Assembly (NCBI RefSeq): GCF_002209535.1
Contig: NZ_NJIG01000019.1
Coordinates: forward strand, 39,825 to 103,824
DNA: 64,000 nt
Direction of reading: 5' to 3'
DNA from: Achromobacter marplatensis
Lineage (GTDB): Bacteria; Pseudomonadota; Gammaproteobacteria; Burkholderiales; Burkholderiaceae_B
Shown: positions 8,497 to 16,536 of the stretch, one piece after another
How the letters are laid out: each line of letters opens with the position of its first letter
How positions within the stretch are numbered: position 1 is the stretch's first letter
Position numbers and translations under genes: made by a program
The notes under the pieces: generated by a model
Database searches by the model: none
Told to the model about the DNA's origin: nothing
What the model saw: the letters and a program-made list of their open reading frames with translations, nothing else

Positions 8497-9260
8497 CCTC
8501 CCGCATCGATATGAACTGCGACATGGGCGAAAGCTATGGCGCCTGGACCATGGGCAACGACGCGGCGGTGCTGCAATACGTCAGCTCCGCCAACATTGCC
8601 TGTGGCTTTCACGGTGGCGATCCCGCCACCATGCGCAAGACGGTCGCGGCGGCCTTGAAGCAGGGCGTGGCGCTAGGCGCGCATCCCAGCCTGCAGGACC
8701 TGGCGGGCTTTGGCCGCCGCGTCATCCAGATCACGCCGGACGAAGCGTATGACATCGTGATCTACCAGATCGGCGCGCTGGCCGGCGTGGCGGCCTCGCA
8801 AGGCGCGCGGCTGCACCATGTGAAGGCGCACGGCGCGCTGTACAACATGGCCGCCCGCGACGAGGGCCTGTCGCGCGCCATCTGCCAGGCGGTCAAGGAT
8901 GTGGACGCCTCGCTGATCCTGTACGGCCTGGCGGGCAGCAAGCTGATCGACGCGGCGCGTGCCATCGGCCTTGCGGCCGCCAGCGAGGTGTTCGCCGACC
9001 GCTCCTACCAGGACGATGGTTCGCTGACGCCGCGCACGCGCGCCGGCGCCATGATCGAAGACCTGGACCGCGCGGTGGCGCAAGTGCTGGGGATGGTGCG
9101 CGAGGGCAAGGTGCGTTCCATCGACGGGCGCGACGTGCCGGTCCAGGCCGACACGCTTTGCATCCATGGCGACCAGCCCAACGCGCTGCTGTTTGCCGAC
9201 GGCATCCGCCAGGCGCTGGAACAAGCGGGCATCGAAGTCTGCACGCCAGCCCGGGTTTGA
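8493..9260 (+). CDS. pxpA: 5-oxoprolinase subunit PxpA (LamB/YcsF family)
   Basis: Subunit A of 5-oxoprolinase, 255 aa, a deacetylase-like TIM-barrel protein. Clear family motifs are MNCDMGESYGAWTMGND at the start, NIACGFHGGDPATM near residue 35, GAHPSLQDLAGFGRR near 65, VKAHGALYNMA near 112 and LCIHGDQPNA near 222. The ATG at 8493 overlaps the pxpC stop; an open frame extends further upstream but is only a shadow of pxpC. Last gene of the operon, convergent with the GntR gene at 9303. Confidence 0.92.
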   Translation: MTSRIDMNCDMGESYGAWTMGNDAAVLQYVSSANIACGFHGGDPATMRKTVAAALKQGVALGAHPSLQDLAGFGRRVIQITPDEAYDIVIYQIGALAGVAASQGARLHHVKAHGALYNMAARDEGLSRAICQAVKDVDASLILYGLAGSKLIDAARAIGLAAASEVFADRSYQDDGSLTPRTRAGAMIEDLDRAVAQVLGMVREGKVRSIDGRDVPVQADTLCIHGDQPNALLFADGIRQALEQAGIEVCTPARV

Positions 9261-9302
9261 ATCCCGCCGGCCGGTCGACTGGGGTTGAACTGGGCGGCCG
9301 GA

Positions 9303-10004
9303 TCAGGCCCGGCCGTAGCGCGGCGCCAGGTCTTCGGCAGCCTGTTCGGCCGCGTCGCGGTACGACTGCAGGATGCCGGGCAGCACCTCCACGACGTAGC
9401 TGCGCGTCAGCTCGGCCGCGCGCTCGAAATCGCGGCCGGCCAGGGCTTGCGTGATGCCCTGCGTGTAGACCTGCAGGGTGTTGGTTTCCATCGAGCGCCT
9501 GGCCAGCAGGTAACGCAGCGGCTCCACCTGTTCGTAGAGCTTGCTGAGCATGCTGGTCAGCGGCGTATTGCCCGTGTAGCGGGCCCCCGCCAGATAGAAC
9601 TCGCGCGAGGCCGCGATGCAGGCGCGGACGTCGCGCTTGGCCACCGCCGCCGCAATGGCGTCGTCATAACTGCGCAATTCAGCCACCAGCGGCGCCAGGT
9701 CGCGCATGTCCGCCAACTGGCGGATGCAATACGCCTCCAGCTCCGCGCGCAACATGTACAGATGGCGGATCTGCGTTTCGGTATAGAGGGTGACCCTGAA
9801 GCCCTTGCGTTGGATATGCGTGACCAGGCCGCTCAGTTCCAGCAGCCGCAGCGCTTCCCGGATGGGGCTGCGGCTGGTGCCGAAACGCTGCTCTAGTTCT
9901 TGCTCCCGCAAGGGCTGCCCGGGCCGGATAGTGCCATCCACTATCAACTCACGAATCTGTTCCTGAAGGAAATACGGAATCGTGGCGGGCGCTTTGACGT
10001 CCAA
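9303..10004 (-). CDS. GntR-family regulator (FCD domain)
   Basis: Transcriptional regulator of 233 aa. The N-terminal winged HTH (residues 10-75) contains QEQIRELIVDGTIRPGQPL and RFGTSRSPIREALRLLELSGL. The C-terminal all-helical FCD effector domain has the expected DAIAAAV and SREFYLAG helices with conserved acidic and His positions for a metal-bound carboxylate ligand. The start is TTG, with a strong AGGGGAG a few nt upstream. It faces the end of pxpA, 43 bp away, so it may regulate the oxoprolinase genes or something elsewhere. The upstream gap to 10131 is AT-rich and should hold its promoter. Confidence 0.82.
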   Translation of the reverse strand: MDVKAPATIPYFLQEQIRELIVDGTIRPGQPLREQELEQRFGTSRSPIREALRLLELSGLVTHIQRKGFRVTLYTETQIRHLYMLRAELEAYCIRQLADMRDLAPLVAELRSYDDAIAAAVAKRDVRACIAASREFYLAGARYTGNTPLTSMLSKLYEQVEPLRYLLARRSMETNTLQVYTQGITQALAGRDFERAAELTRSYVVEVLPGILQSYRDAAEQAAEDLAPRYGRA

Positions 10005-10130
10005 TCGGCTCCCCTTGTACTGCGCGATGCATGTATGAGACAGCGAGAAGATACTAGAAATCTATTGAAACACAAATAAGAATATTGTTGCAGAGGCGAA
10101 ACCGCGCTCTGATAGGCCTTTGAGGGCGGT

Positions 10131-10769
10131 TCAGTGCCAATCGTCGCGGTAGACGAACTTCGGCATCTGCCAATTGAAGCGCAGGGCCAACAGGCGCAAG
10201 GCCAGGCCGACCGCCAGCGCCAGGGGTACCGCGGCATTGGCCGACAGGCCGAGCGACTGGCCGCCCAGGTACAGCGCCCCGGTCACGACCGATACGCTGG
10301 CGTACAGCTCCTTGCGGAACAGCAGCGGCACTTCGTTGCACAGCACGTCGCGCAGCACCCCGCCTGCGCAACCGGTGATCATGCCGCTGATCAGCACCAC
10401 CGTGATCGGCAGCTGCATCAGCTGCGCCACCTGGCAGCCGATGACGGTGAACGCCACCAGCCCCAGCGCGTCGGCCAGCAGGAACACACTGCGCAGGCGC
10501 CGCATGACGGGTGCAATCAGCGCGGTCAGGATGGCGGCGCCGCCCGTCATCCACAGGTATTCGGGGTGGACGACCCAGGTCAGCGGGTAATGCCCCAGCA
10601 ACACGTCGCGCAGCGACCCGCCGCCCAGCGCCGTCACGCAGGCGATGATGCAGACGCCCATCCAGTCCATGTCGCGCCGGCCCGCCGACAGCGCCGCGGT
10701 CATGGCTTCGGCCACGATGGCGACGAGGTACAGCGTGTGCAGCAAGGCGGGTGAAATATCGGAGAACAT
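10131..10769 (-). CDS. TRIC-type cation channel (UPF0126 repeat protein)
   Basis: Inner-membrane protein of 212 aa with about seven hydrophobic helices arranged as two UPF0126 repeats. Each repeat has the glycine-rich signature ahead of Arg-Asp: VTALGGGSLRDVLLG near residue 40 and ITGCAGGVLRDVL near residue 120. Bacterial TRIC homologues are monovalent cation channels and form trimers. Its physiological role in bacteria is unclear. It is divergent from the universal stress protein gene across a 262-bp gap with an FNR-type site. Confidence 0.85.
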   Translation of the reverse strand: MFSDISPALLHTLYLVAIVAEAMTAALSAGRRDMDWMGVCIIACVTALGGGSLRDVLLGHYPLTWVVHPEYLWMTGGAAILTALIAPVMRRLRSVFLLADALGLVAFTVIGCQVAQLMQLPITVVLISGMITGCAGGVLRDVLCNEVPLLFRKELYASVSVVTGALYLGGQSLGLSANAAVPLALAVGLALRLLALRFNWQMPKFVYRDDWH

Positions 10770-10907
10770 GGGGAAAGGCAGGGATAAGACAGTAATCGGG
10801 CCGGAACGGGCCGGGCTCAGGATACGGCAGGCCCCATTGTATTGATCCTGATCTGGCGCAAGCTGCCATTGCCTGCGGGCGCCCCATCCCGTACGCTGGA
10901 CCGTGCG

Positions 10908-10921
10908 TTGATATCAATCAA
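10908..10921. promoter_or_regulatory. FNR/Anr-type box
   Basis: TTGATATCAATCAA matches TTGAT-N4-ATCAA exactly. This is the binding pattern of the oxygen-sensing FNR/Anr/Crp-type activators. It lies 110 bp upstream of the universal stress protein ATG and about 140 bp from the divergent TRIC gene. Anr control of usp genes is known in Pseudomonas; here it is inferred from the site. Confidence 0.65.
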
Positions 10922-11031
10922 TCCCCGGCCCGCGTCGCGGCGGGACAATGGGGACATGCCCTGACGGGCGGTAACAGCCAGGCGACGCGGACGCGGGAGC
11001 CGACAGCCTGGCGTCAACCGGGAGATAACGT

Positions 11032-11889
11032 ATGACACAGCAAACTGGCCCCATCCTGTTGGCCACGGACCTGAGCGCGCGGGGCGACCGCGCCCTGGAC
11101 CGCGCGCTGCAGCTCACCAAAGCGCTCAACACCAAGCTGATCGTCCTGCACGTCATGGAAAGCCATTCCACGTCGGCCCGCCTGACCACGCCGGTCTGGC
11201 GGCGCCTGTCCTCCGACCACAAGGCCCTGGCCGAACGCGAGCTGGCCGAAGACCTGGCCGCAGCCGACGTGCCGTTCGAAGTCGTCGTGGTGTCCGGGGA
11301 TCCGCTGGCGCACATCATGGAAACCGCCGACAGCTTCGGCTGCTCGCTGATCGTCACCGGCACCGCCCGTGACGAGACGCTGGGCCGGCTGCTGCTGGGC
11401 ACCACCGTCGAAAAGCTGGCCCGCCAGGCGCGCCAGCCCGTGCTGGTGGTCAAGACGCGTCCGCGCAAGCCCTATCACGACGTGCTGGTCGCCACCGACT
11501 TCTCACCCGGCTCTCGCCAGGCCCTGCGCGCGGCGCTGCAACTGGTGCCCGATGCCAACCTGACGCTGTTCCACGCCTATGACGTGCCGTTTCAGGGCAA
11601 GACCGTGCCCGACGACGCCATCACGCGCAGCTTCTACAAGGGCGCCGAGCAAAGCGCGCGGGAATTCACGGCCGACACGCCGGAACTCGCCGGCCTGACC
11701 CCCAACATCGTGCTGGAACCCGGCCAGCCCGAAACGGTGCTGTCGGAATACTCGTTCAACCACCGGTCCGATCTGGTCGTGACAGGCACCCACGGCCGCA
11801 CCGGCATCCTGCGCACCGCAATCGGCAGCGTGGCTGAACGGCTGCTGGAATCCCTGCCCAGCGACGTGCTGATCGTCCGGCTGACGTAG
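11032..11889 (+). CDS. universal stress protein, two UspA domains
   Basis: Cytosolic stress protein of 285 aa made of two tandem UspA domains. Domain 1 (about residues 1-145) starts PILLATDLSARGDRALDRAL and ends with the nucleotide-loop pattern GTARDETLGRLLLGTTVEKL. Domain 2 starts DVLVATDFSPGSRQALRAAL and ends GTHGRTGILRTAIGSVAERL. The G-x2-G-x9-G(S/T) motif in both suggests ATP binding. The ATG has GGGAGA upstream. An FNR-type box lies ahead of it, fitting induction at low oxygen. The TAG stop is formed by the first bases of a palindromic repeat element. Confidence 0.9.
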   Translation: MTQQTGPILLATDLSARGDRALDRALQLTKALNTKLIVLHVMESHSTSARLTTPVWRRLSSDHKALAERELAEDLAAADVPFEVVVVSGDPLAHIMETADSFGCSLIVTGTARDETLGRLLLGTTVEKLARQARQPVLVVKTRPRKPYHDVLVATDFSPGSRQALRAALQLVPDANLTLFHAYDVPFQGKTVPDDAITRSFYKGAEQSAREFTADTPELAGLTPNIVLEPGQPETVLSEYSFNHRSDLVVTGTHGRTGILRTAIGSVAERLLESLPSDVLIVRLT

Positions 11890-12059
11890 GATGGGTGAAG
11901 CGCGCGCAAACCGCCACGAGAAGCAAACCTTCCAGCGCGCGCAACCCATCGGGCGGTGATGTTTTGGCGATTCTGGGTGCAGCGTTTGGGGGCTTGCGCC
12001 AGGACGTTCTTGGCGGCGCCCACCATCGCGCGTAGGCGGCTCGATGGGTTGCGCGCGTA
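11886..12059. repeat. GTAGGATGGG palindromic element, copy 2
   Basis: Begins GTAGGATGGGTGAAGCGCG, contains the inner CGCGCGCAACCCATC and its inverse GATGGGTTGCGCGCG. It lacks the outer right arm seen in copy 1. Its first bases are the stop codon of the universal stress gene, and it ends 3 bp before the stop of the convergent permease gene. The centre differs from copy 1. Confidence 0.85.
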
Positions 12060-12062
12060 GTT

Positions 12063-13376
12063 TTATGCCTGGTCGCCCTGCCGTTCCATGGTGTCGATCG
12101 TGCCGCGCAGGACCTTCAGCAGCACCAGGCCGGGCAATGCGATCAACACGGTCAGCAGGAAAAAGCCCGGCCAACCCATGTATCCGACCAGAGGCGGGGT
12201 GAGCGGTCCGGCCAGGTAGGTGCGGCCCACCGCCGACAGCGCTGACAGCAGCGCAAATTGCGTGGCCGAGAACCGCTGGCGGCACAGCGCCATCAGCAAT
12301 CCGACGAAAGACGCGGTGCCCAGCCCGCCGCACAGGTTCTCGATACCGACGCCCGTCGCCATCAGCCACAAGTTCTTCGGGCTGATGGCGATCAGCCAGT
12401 ACGCCAGGTTCGATACGGCCTGCAGCAGGCCGAAGACCATCAGCGACCGGTACAGGCCCCAGCGCGACATCAGCGATCCACCGGCCAGCGCGCCCACGAT
12501 GGTGGCGGCCAGCCCCAGCACCTTGTTCACCGTGCCGACTTCGGTCGGCGTGAAGCCCGCGCCGCGAATCAAGAAGGTGGTGGACAAGGCACCGGCGAAG
12601 GCATCGCCCAGCTTGTACAGCACGATCAGCAGCAACACCGCCAGCGCACCGCGCCGCGTGAAGAATTCGTGCAGCGGTTCGCCGACCGCCGCGCGCAGGC
12701 TGCGCGGCGCGCGGGCGACGTGTTCGGGTTCGGGCGCCAGCAAGGTGGCCACCGAGCACAGCAGCATCAGGCCGCCCATCAGCACATAGGTGTAGCCCCA
12801 GCCGATCCACTGGTCCGCCAGGATCAACGCCAGCCCGCCCGAGGCGATCATGGCCAGCCGGTAGCCCATTACCTTGATGGCGGCGCCGGCGCCGCGTTCC
12901 TCCTTGCGCAGCACGTCCGTGCAATAGGCGTCGAACGCAATGTCTTGCGTGGCGGACAGGAAGGCCACCAGCACGGCCAGCATGGCCAGCGGCATCAATG
13001 CCGCCGACGGCGACAGCATGCCCATTGCCATGATGGTCACGGCCAACAGCAATTGCGTCACCAGCATCCAGCCGCGGCGCCGCCCCAGCAAAGGCGGCAC
13101 AAACCGGTCGACCAGCGGGGCCCAGAGGAATTTGATGGTGTAGGCGGTGCCTACCAGGGTAAGGAAACCGATTTCCTGCAGCGGCACGCCTTCGACGGTG
13201 GCCCAGGCCTGCAAGGTTCCGCTGGTCAGGGCCAACGGCAGTCCGCTGGCAAAGCCCAGGACCAGCAAGGGGGCCACGCGGGGGCTGGTGTAGACGTTGG
13301 ATACAGCGGTAATGACGGTCTCCTGAAACTCAGCCGGCGCGGCGCAACAGGCATTGCGCCGCGGGCTTCCCGGCAT
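12063..13376 (-). CDS. ampG: AmpG-like MFS permease
   Basis: Inner-membrane major-facilitator protein of up to 437 aa, similar to AmpG, which imports anhydro-muropeptides from cell-wall turnover. The AmpG-type opening LLVLGFASGLPLALTSGTLQ is present, followed by WATVEGVPLQEIG and FLWAPLVDRF, with 12 or more hydrophobic helices. The start is unclear. The in-frame ATG at 13376 gives a charged, unusual leader of about 22 residues. A strong SD (AGGAGA) sits just ahead of codon 22, ATT, and the likely mature start. Other members of this family carry other substrates, so muropeptide transport is probable, not shown. Confidence 0.8.
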   Translation of the reverse strand: MPGSPRRNACCAAPAEFQETVITAVSNVYTSPRVAPLLVLGFASGLPLALTSGTLQAWATVEGVPLQEIGFLTLVGTAYTIKFLWAPLVDRFVPPLLGRRRGWMLVTQLLLAVTIMAMGMLSPSAALMPLAMLAVLVAFLSATQDIAFDAYCTDVLRKEERGAGAAIKVMGYRLAMIASGGLALILADQWIGWGYTYVLMGGLMLLCSVATLLAPEPEHVARAPRSLRAAVGEPLHEFFTRRGALAVLLLIVLYKLGDAFAGALSTTFLIRGAGFTPTEVGTVNKVLGLAATIVGALAGGSLMSRWGLYRSLMVFGLLQAVSNLAYWLIAISPKNLWLMATGVGIENLCGGLGTASFVGLLMALCRQRFSATQFALLSALSAVGRTYLAGPLTPPLVGYMGWPGFFLLTVLIALPGLVLLKVLRGTIDTMERQGDQA

Positions 13377-13423
13377 TTTAGGGCCAGTCGGTCCGCGCCG
13401 TCAGGACGATCGGTGTCGGAATG

Positions 13424-14038
13424 TCAGGGGGACGCGAAGCGGTACACCGCCAGCGTGCTGCGCCAGCTGGGGAACAGCTTCACCTCGCGGCCTTCGTTGA
13501 AGGTCGCGCGTTCCAGGATGCGCACGTCCACGACGCCGGCCAACTGTTCAAAGTCGCGCAGCGTGCACAGGTGGATGTTCGGCGTGTTGTACCACTGGTA
13601 GGGCATCTGGCCCGTCACCGGCATGCGGCCGCGCAGGATGGCCCAACCATGCGGCCAATAGCCGAAGTTGGGAAACGACACGATGCCGTAGCGCGCCACG
13701 CGCGCCATTTCCCGCAGGATGTGCTCGGTGCGGTGCATGGACTGCAAAGTCTGCGACAGCACGACGGTATCGAACTGCTTGTCGTCGAACAGCGCCAGGC
13801 CGTCTTCCAGGTTTTGCTGGATCACTTCGACCCCGCGGCGCACGCAGGCGATCACGCAGGTGTCGTCCAGTTCGACGCCCGCGCCGCGCACCTGGCGGTG
13901 GTCGCGCAGGTGCGCCAACAGCGCGCCGTCGCCACAGCCCAGGTCCAGGACGCGGCTGCCGGGTTCGATCCAGCCGGCGATGCGCGCCAGGTCGGGCCGC
14001 AGCGCGCTGTGGGCATAGCGGGGGGTCACAGGGGTCAT
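13424..14038 (-). CDS. metW: MetW, methionine biosynthesis methyltransferase-like
   Basis: Cytosolic class I SAM-methyltransferase-fold protein of 204 aa. It has the SAM-binding motif VLDLGCGDGALLAHL near residue 28, then GVELDDTCVIACVRRGV and a TVVLSQTLQ strand, as in MetW. Its ATG overlaps the metX stop (ATGA), the usual metX-metW pairing in beta- and gammaproteobacteria. MetW is needed for, or activates, homoserine acylation by MetX in some species. A longer open frame to 14254 runs inside metX and is not used. Confidence 0.9.
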   Translation of the reverse strand: MTPVTPRYAHSALRPDLARIAGWIEPGSRVLDLGCGDGALLAHLRDHRQVRGAGVELDDTCVIACVRRGVEVIQQNLEDGLALFDDKQFDTVVLSQTLQSMHRTEHILREMARVARYGIVSFPNFGYWPHGWAILRGRMPVTGQMPYQWYNTPNIHLCTLRDFEQLAGVVDVRILERATFNEGREVKLFPSWRSTLAVYRFASP

Positions 14039-15297
14039 TCGGAGCGTCCTTCGGTCGGGGCGGCAGCGCCGCCAAGCCCAAGCTCGCGCGCGATGCGTTC
14101 GTAATAGCCACGAACCACGGCATGGTAGCGCGCGTCTTCCAGCAGGAAGGCGTCGTGGCCATGCGGCGCGTCGATTTCGGCGTAGGTCACGGGGCTGGCG
14201 TTCTTCAGCAGCGCGCGCACGATCTCGCGCGAACGCTCGGGCGGAAAGCGCCAATCGGTCGAAAACGACACCAGCAGGAAGTCGGACTTGGCCGGCGCGA
14301 GCGCGCGCGCCAGATCGCCGCCGGTCGTGCGGGCCGGATCGAAATAGTCCAGTGCGCGCGTGATCAGCAGATAGGTGTTGGCGTCGAAGTATCGGGTAAA
14401 TTTTTCGCCCTGATAGCGCAGGTACGACTCCACCTCGAACTCGACGTCGTAACCGTAGTGGTACGCGCCGTTCTCGGCGGGCGCACGTTGCGCGCGGCCG
14501 AATTTCTCGGCCATGTCGTCGTCCGACAGGTACGTGATGTGGCCGATCATGCGCGCCACCGACAGGCCGCGGCGCGGCACGGTGTCTTGCGCATAGTAGT
14601 CGCCGCCGTGGAAATCCGGGTCGGTGATGATGGCGCGGCGCGCGACTTCATTGAAGCCGATGTTCTGCGCCGACAGGCGCGGCGTGCTCGCGATCACCAC
14701 GCAATTGGCCACGCGATCGGGCAAGGTGATGGCCCAGCTGAGGGCCTGCATGCCGCCCAGGGATCCGCCCATCACCGCCGCGAAGCGTTCGATGCCGAAG
14801 TGATCTGCCACGCGGGCCTGCGCGCGCACCCAGTCTTCCACCGTCAGCACCGGAAACGCGGCGCCCCAGGGCTTGCCAGTGGCGGGGTTGATGCTGGCCG
14901 GGCCCGTCGACCCGAAGCACGAGCCCAGGTTGTTGACGCCGATCACGAAGAAAATGTTGGTGTCCACCGGCTTGCCGGGGCCCACCATGTTGTCCCACCA
15001 CCCCACGTCGCTGGGGTTGTCCGCCGCTTGCCCCGCCACGTGATGCGAGGCATTGAGCGCATGGCAGATCAGGACCGCGTTGGTGCGCTGGGCGTTCAAC
15101 GTGCCGTAGGTTTCCACGGCAAGTTCGTAGGCGGCCAGCGACTGGCCGCTAAGCAACGGCAGCGGCTCATCGAAACGGATGAAAGTGGGTGCGACAAGAC
15201 CGACGGAACCGGGATCAACGGAGTCGGAAGTCGTGACGGTTGCGGGAACGAACCCGCTGGCCGAATCACCGGCCAAATGTTGGGCAGGAGTGGTCAT
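14035..15297 (-). CDS. metX: homoserine O-acyltransferase MetX
   Basis: Cytosolic alpha/beta-hydrolase-fold enzyme of 420 aa that acylates L-homoserine, the first committed step of methionine synthesis. Motifs are LICHALNASHHVAG, NLGSCFGSTGP, the nucleophile elbow GGSLGGMQALSW (Ser near 169) and the late catalytic Asp/His in the SFSTDWRFPP and DAPHGHDAFLL segments. The family uses acetyl-CoA or succinyl-CoA, and the donor cannot be settled here. AGAGG precedes the ATG. The first 35 residues are a variable extension. It is translationally coupled to metW. The 205-bp gap upstream should hold the promoter; no methionine riboswitch was recognised there. Confidence 0.93.
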   Translation of the reverse strand: MTTPAQHLAGDSASGFVPATVTTSDSVDPGSVGLVAPTFIRFDEPLPLLSGQSLAAYELAVETYGTLNAQRTNAVLICHALNASHHVAGQAADNPSDVGWWDNMVGPGKPVDTNIFFVIGVNNLGSCFGSTGPASINPATGKPWGAAFPVLTVEDWVRAQARVADHFGIERFAAVMGGSLGGMQALSWAITLPDRVANCVVIASTPRLSAQNIGFNEVARRAIITDPDFHGGDYYAQDTVPRRGLSVARMIGHITYLSDDDMAEKFGRAQRAPAENGAYHYGYDVEFEVESYLRYQGEKFTRYFDANTYLLITRALDYFDPARTTGGDLARALAPAKSDFLLVSFSTDWRFPPERSREIVRALLKNASPVTYAEIDAPHGHDAFLLEDARYHAVVRGYYERIARELGLGGAAAPTEGRSE

Positions 15298-15502
15298 ACG
15301 GACCTCTTTAGCTGGATTTATTGGAAGGCGCCCGCAAGCGGATCAGGCAAATCGGCGCCGAAATATGGGTAATGCAATCTGTACTGCGAAAAGAATTCTA
15401 GCACTGCTTGCGAACGCGGCCATAGCCCGCCAGCCGGTGGGACAATAGCTTTACCGGCGGCGCCCCCCACACAACGCGGCGCGCCCCCCTGACAGGAAGG
15501 AT

Positions 15503-16510
15503 ATGGCTCACATCTATCTGGACGAACTTCAACACCTGGCGGCGGCCGGCCTGGCCGCCGCTGGCGCCAACCCGGCGATGGCCGACAGCACCGCTCGCGC
15601 GCTGGTCTTCGCGGAAAGCCAGGGCCTCAGTTCCCATGGCCTGTCGCGCGTGCCGTTTTACGCCGGCCACCTGCGCGCGGGCCGCGCCATCGGTTCGGCC
15701 GTGCCGCGCATCGTGCACGAGCGCGGTGGCGCCGCGCTGATCGATGCGGGTTCGGGCCTGGCGTTTCCGGCCTGCGCCCTGGCCGTAGAAGAGGCCGCCA
15801 CCCGCGCCCGCGAACACGGCATCGCCTTCATCGGCGTCGCCAACAGCCACCATTTCGGCGAAGCCGGCTACCACCTGGAAGCCTTGGCCGATGCCGGGCT
15901 GGTGGCGCTGGCGCTCAGCAACTCGCCGGCCGCCATGCCCGCCTGGGGCGGCAAGCGGCCGCTCTTCGGCACCAACCCTATCGCCGCGGTCTTTCCCCGC
16001 CGTAACGGCGCGCGCCTGGTGATCGACCTGTCGCTGTCGCAAGTGGCGCGCGGCAAGCTGATGATCGCCGCGCGCGACAACCAGCCCATTCCGCTGGGCT
16101 GGGCGCTGGACGCGGACGGCCAACCCACGACCGACCCCAAGGCGGGCTTGGCGGGCAGCATGCTGCCCGCCGGCGGCGTCAAGGGCGCGATGCTGGCGCT
16201 GATCGTCGAACTGCTGGCCTGCGCCCTGACCGGCGCACACTTCGGTTTCGAGACGGAATCGTTCTTCGTCGATGCGGGCGGCCCTGCCCGGCTGGGCCAG
16301 GCTTTCATGGCGATCGACCCCGGCGCGCTGGCCGGCAACAACACCTATCTGGAACGCGTCGAAACGCTGGTCGACGCCATGCTGGAGGACGATGGCGTAC
16401 GCCTGCCCGGCGACCGCCGCCGCAAGCTGCGCGACGAAGCGGTCAAGCACGGCGTGGACATCCCCGACGCGCTCATGGCGCAACTGCGGACGATGGCGGG
16501 CGTGGCCTGA
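15503..16510 (+). CDS. Ldh-family (malate/lactate-type) NAD(P)H oxidoreductase
   Basis: Cytosolic dehydrogenase of 335 aa of the malate/L-lactate/ureidoglycolate/sulfolactate dehydrogenase family, unrelated to Rossmann LDH. Visible family blocks are AESQGLSSHGLSRVPFYAGHLR (catalytic His near 46), VANSHHFGEAGYHLEALA, FGTNPIAAVFPRR and PAGGVKGAMLALIVELL. SD AGGAAGG precedes the ATG. It is divergent from metX and convergent with the AEC transporter. The substrate is a 2-oxo/2-hydroxy acid or a cyclic imine and cannot be told from sequence. Confidence 0.82.
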   Translation: MAHIYLDELQHLAAAGLAAAGANPAMADSTARALVFAESQGLSSHGLSRVPFYAGHLRAGRAIGSAVPRIVHERGGAALIDAGSGLAFPACALAVEEAATRAREHGIAFIGVANSHHFGEAGYHLEALADAGLVALALSNSPAAMPAWGGKRPLFGTNPIAAVFPRRNGARLVIDLSLSQVARGKLMIAARDNQPIPLGWALDADGQPTTDPKAGLAGSMLPAGGVKGAMLALIVELLACALTGAHFGFETESFFVDAGGPARLGQAFMAIDPGALAGNNTYLERVETLVDAMLEDDGVRLPGDRRRKLRDEAVKHGVDIPDALMAQLRTMAGVA

Positions 16511-16536
16511 CGCGCCCCTGGGTTGAACGCCCGCGC

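Noticed and set aside
15298..15502. Methionine/SAM riboswitch ahead of metX
   Set aside because: No SAM-I, SAM-II or SAH-type core could be recognised by eye in the leader; only a plain promoter region is likely.
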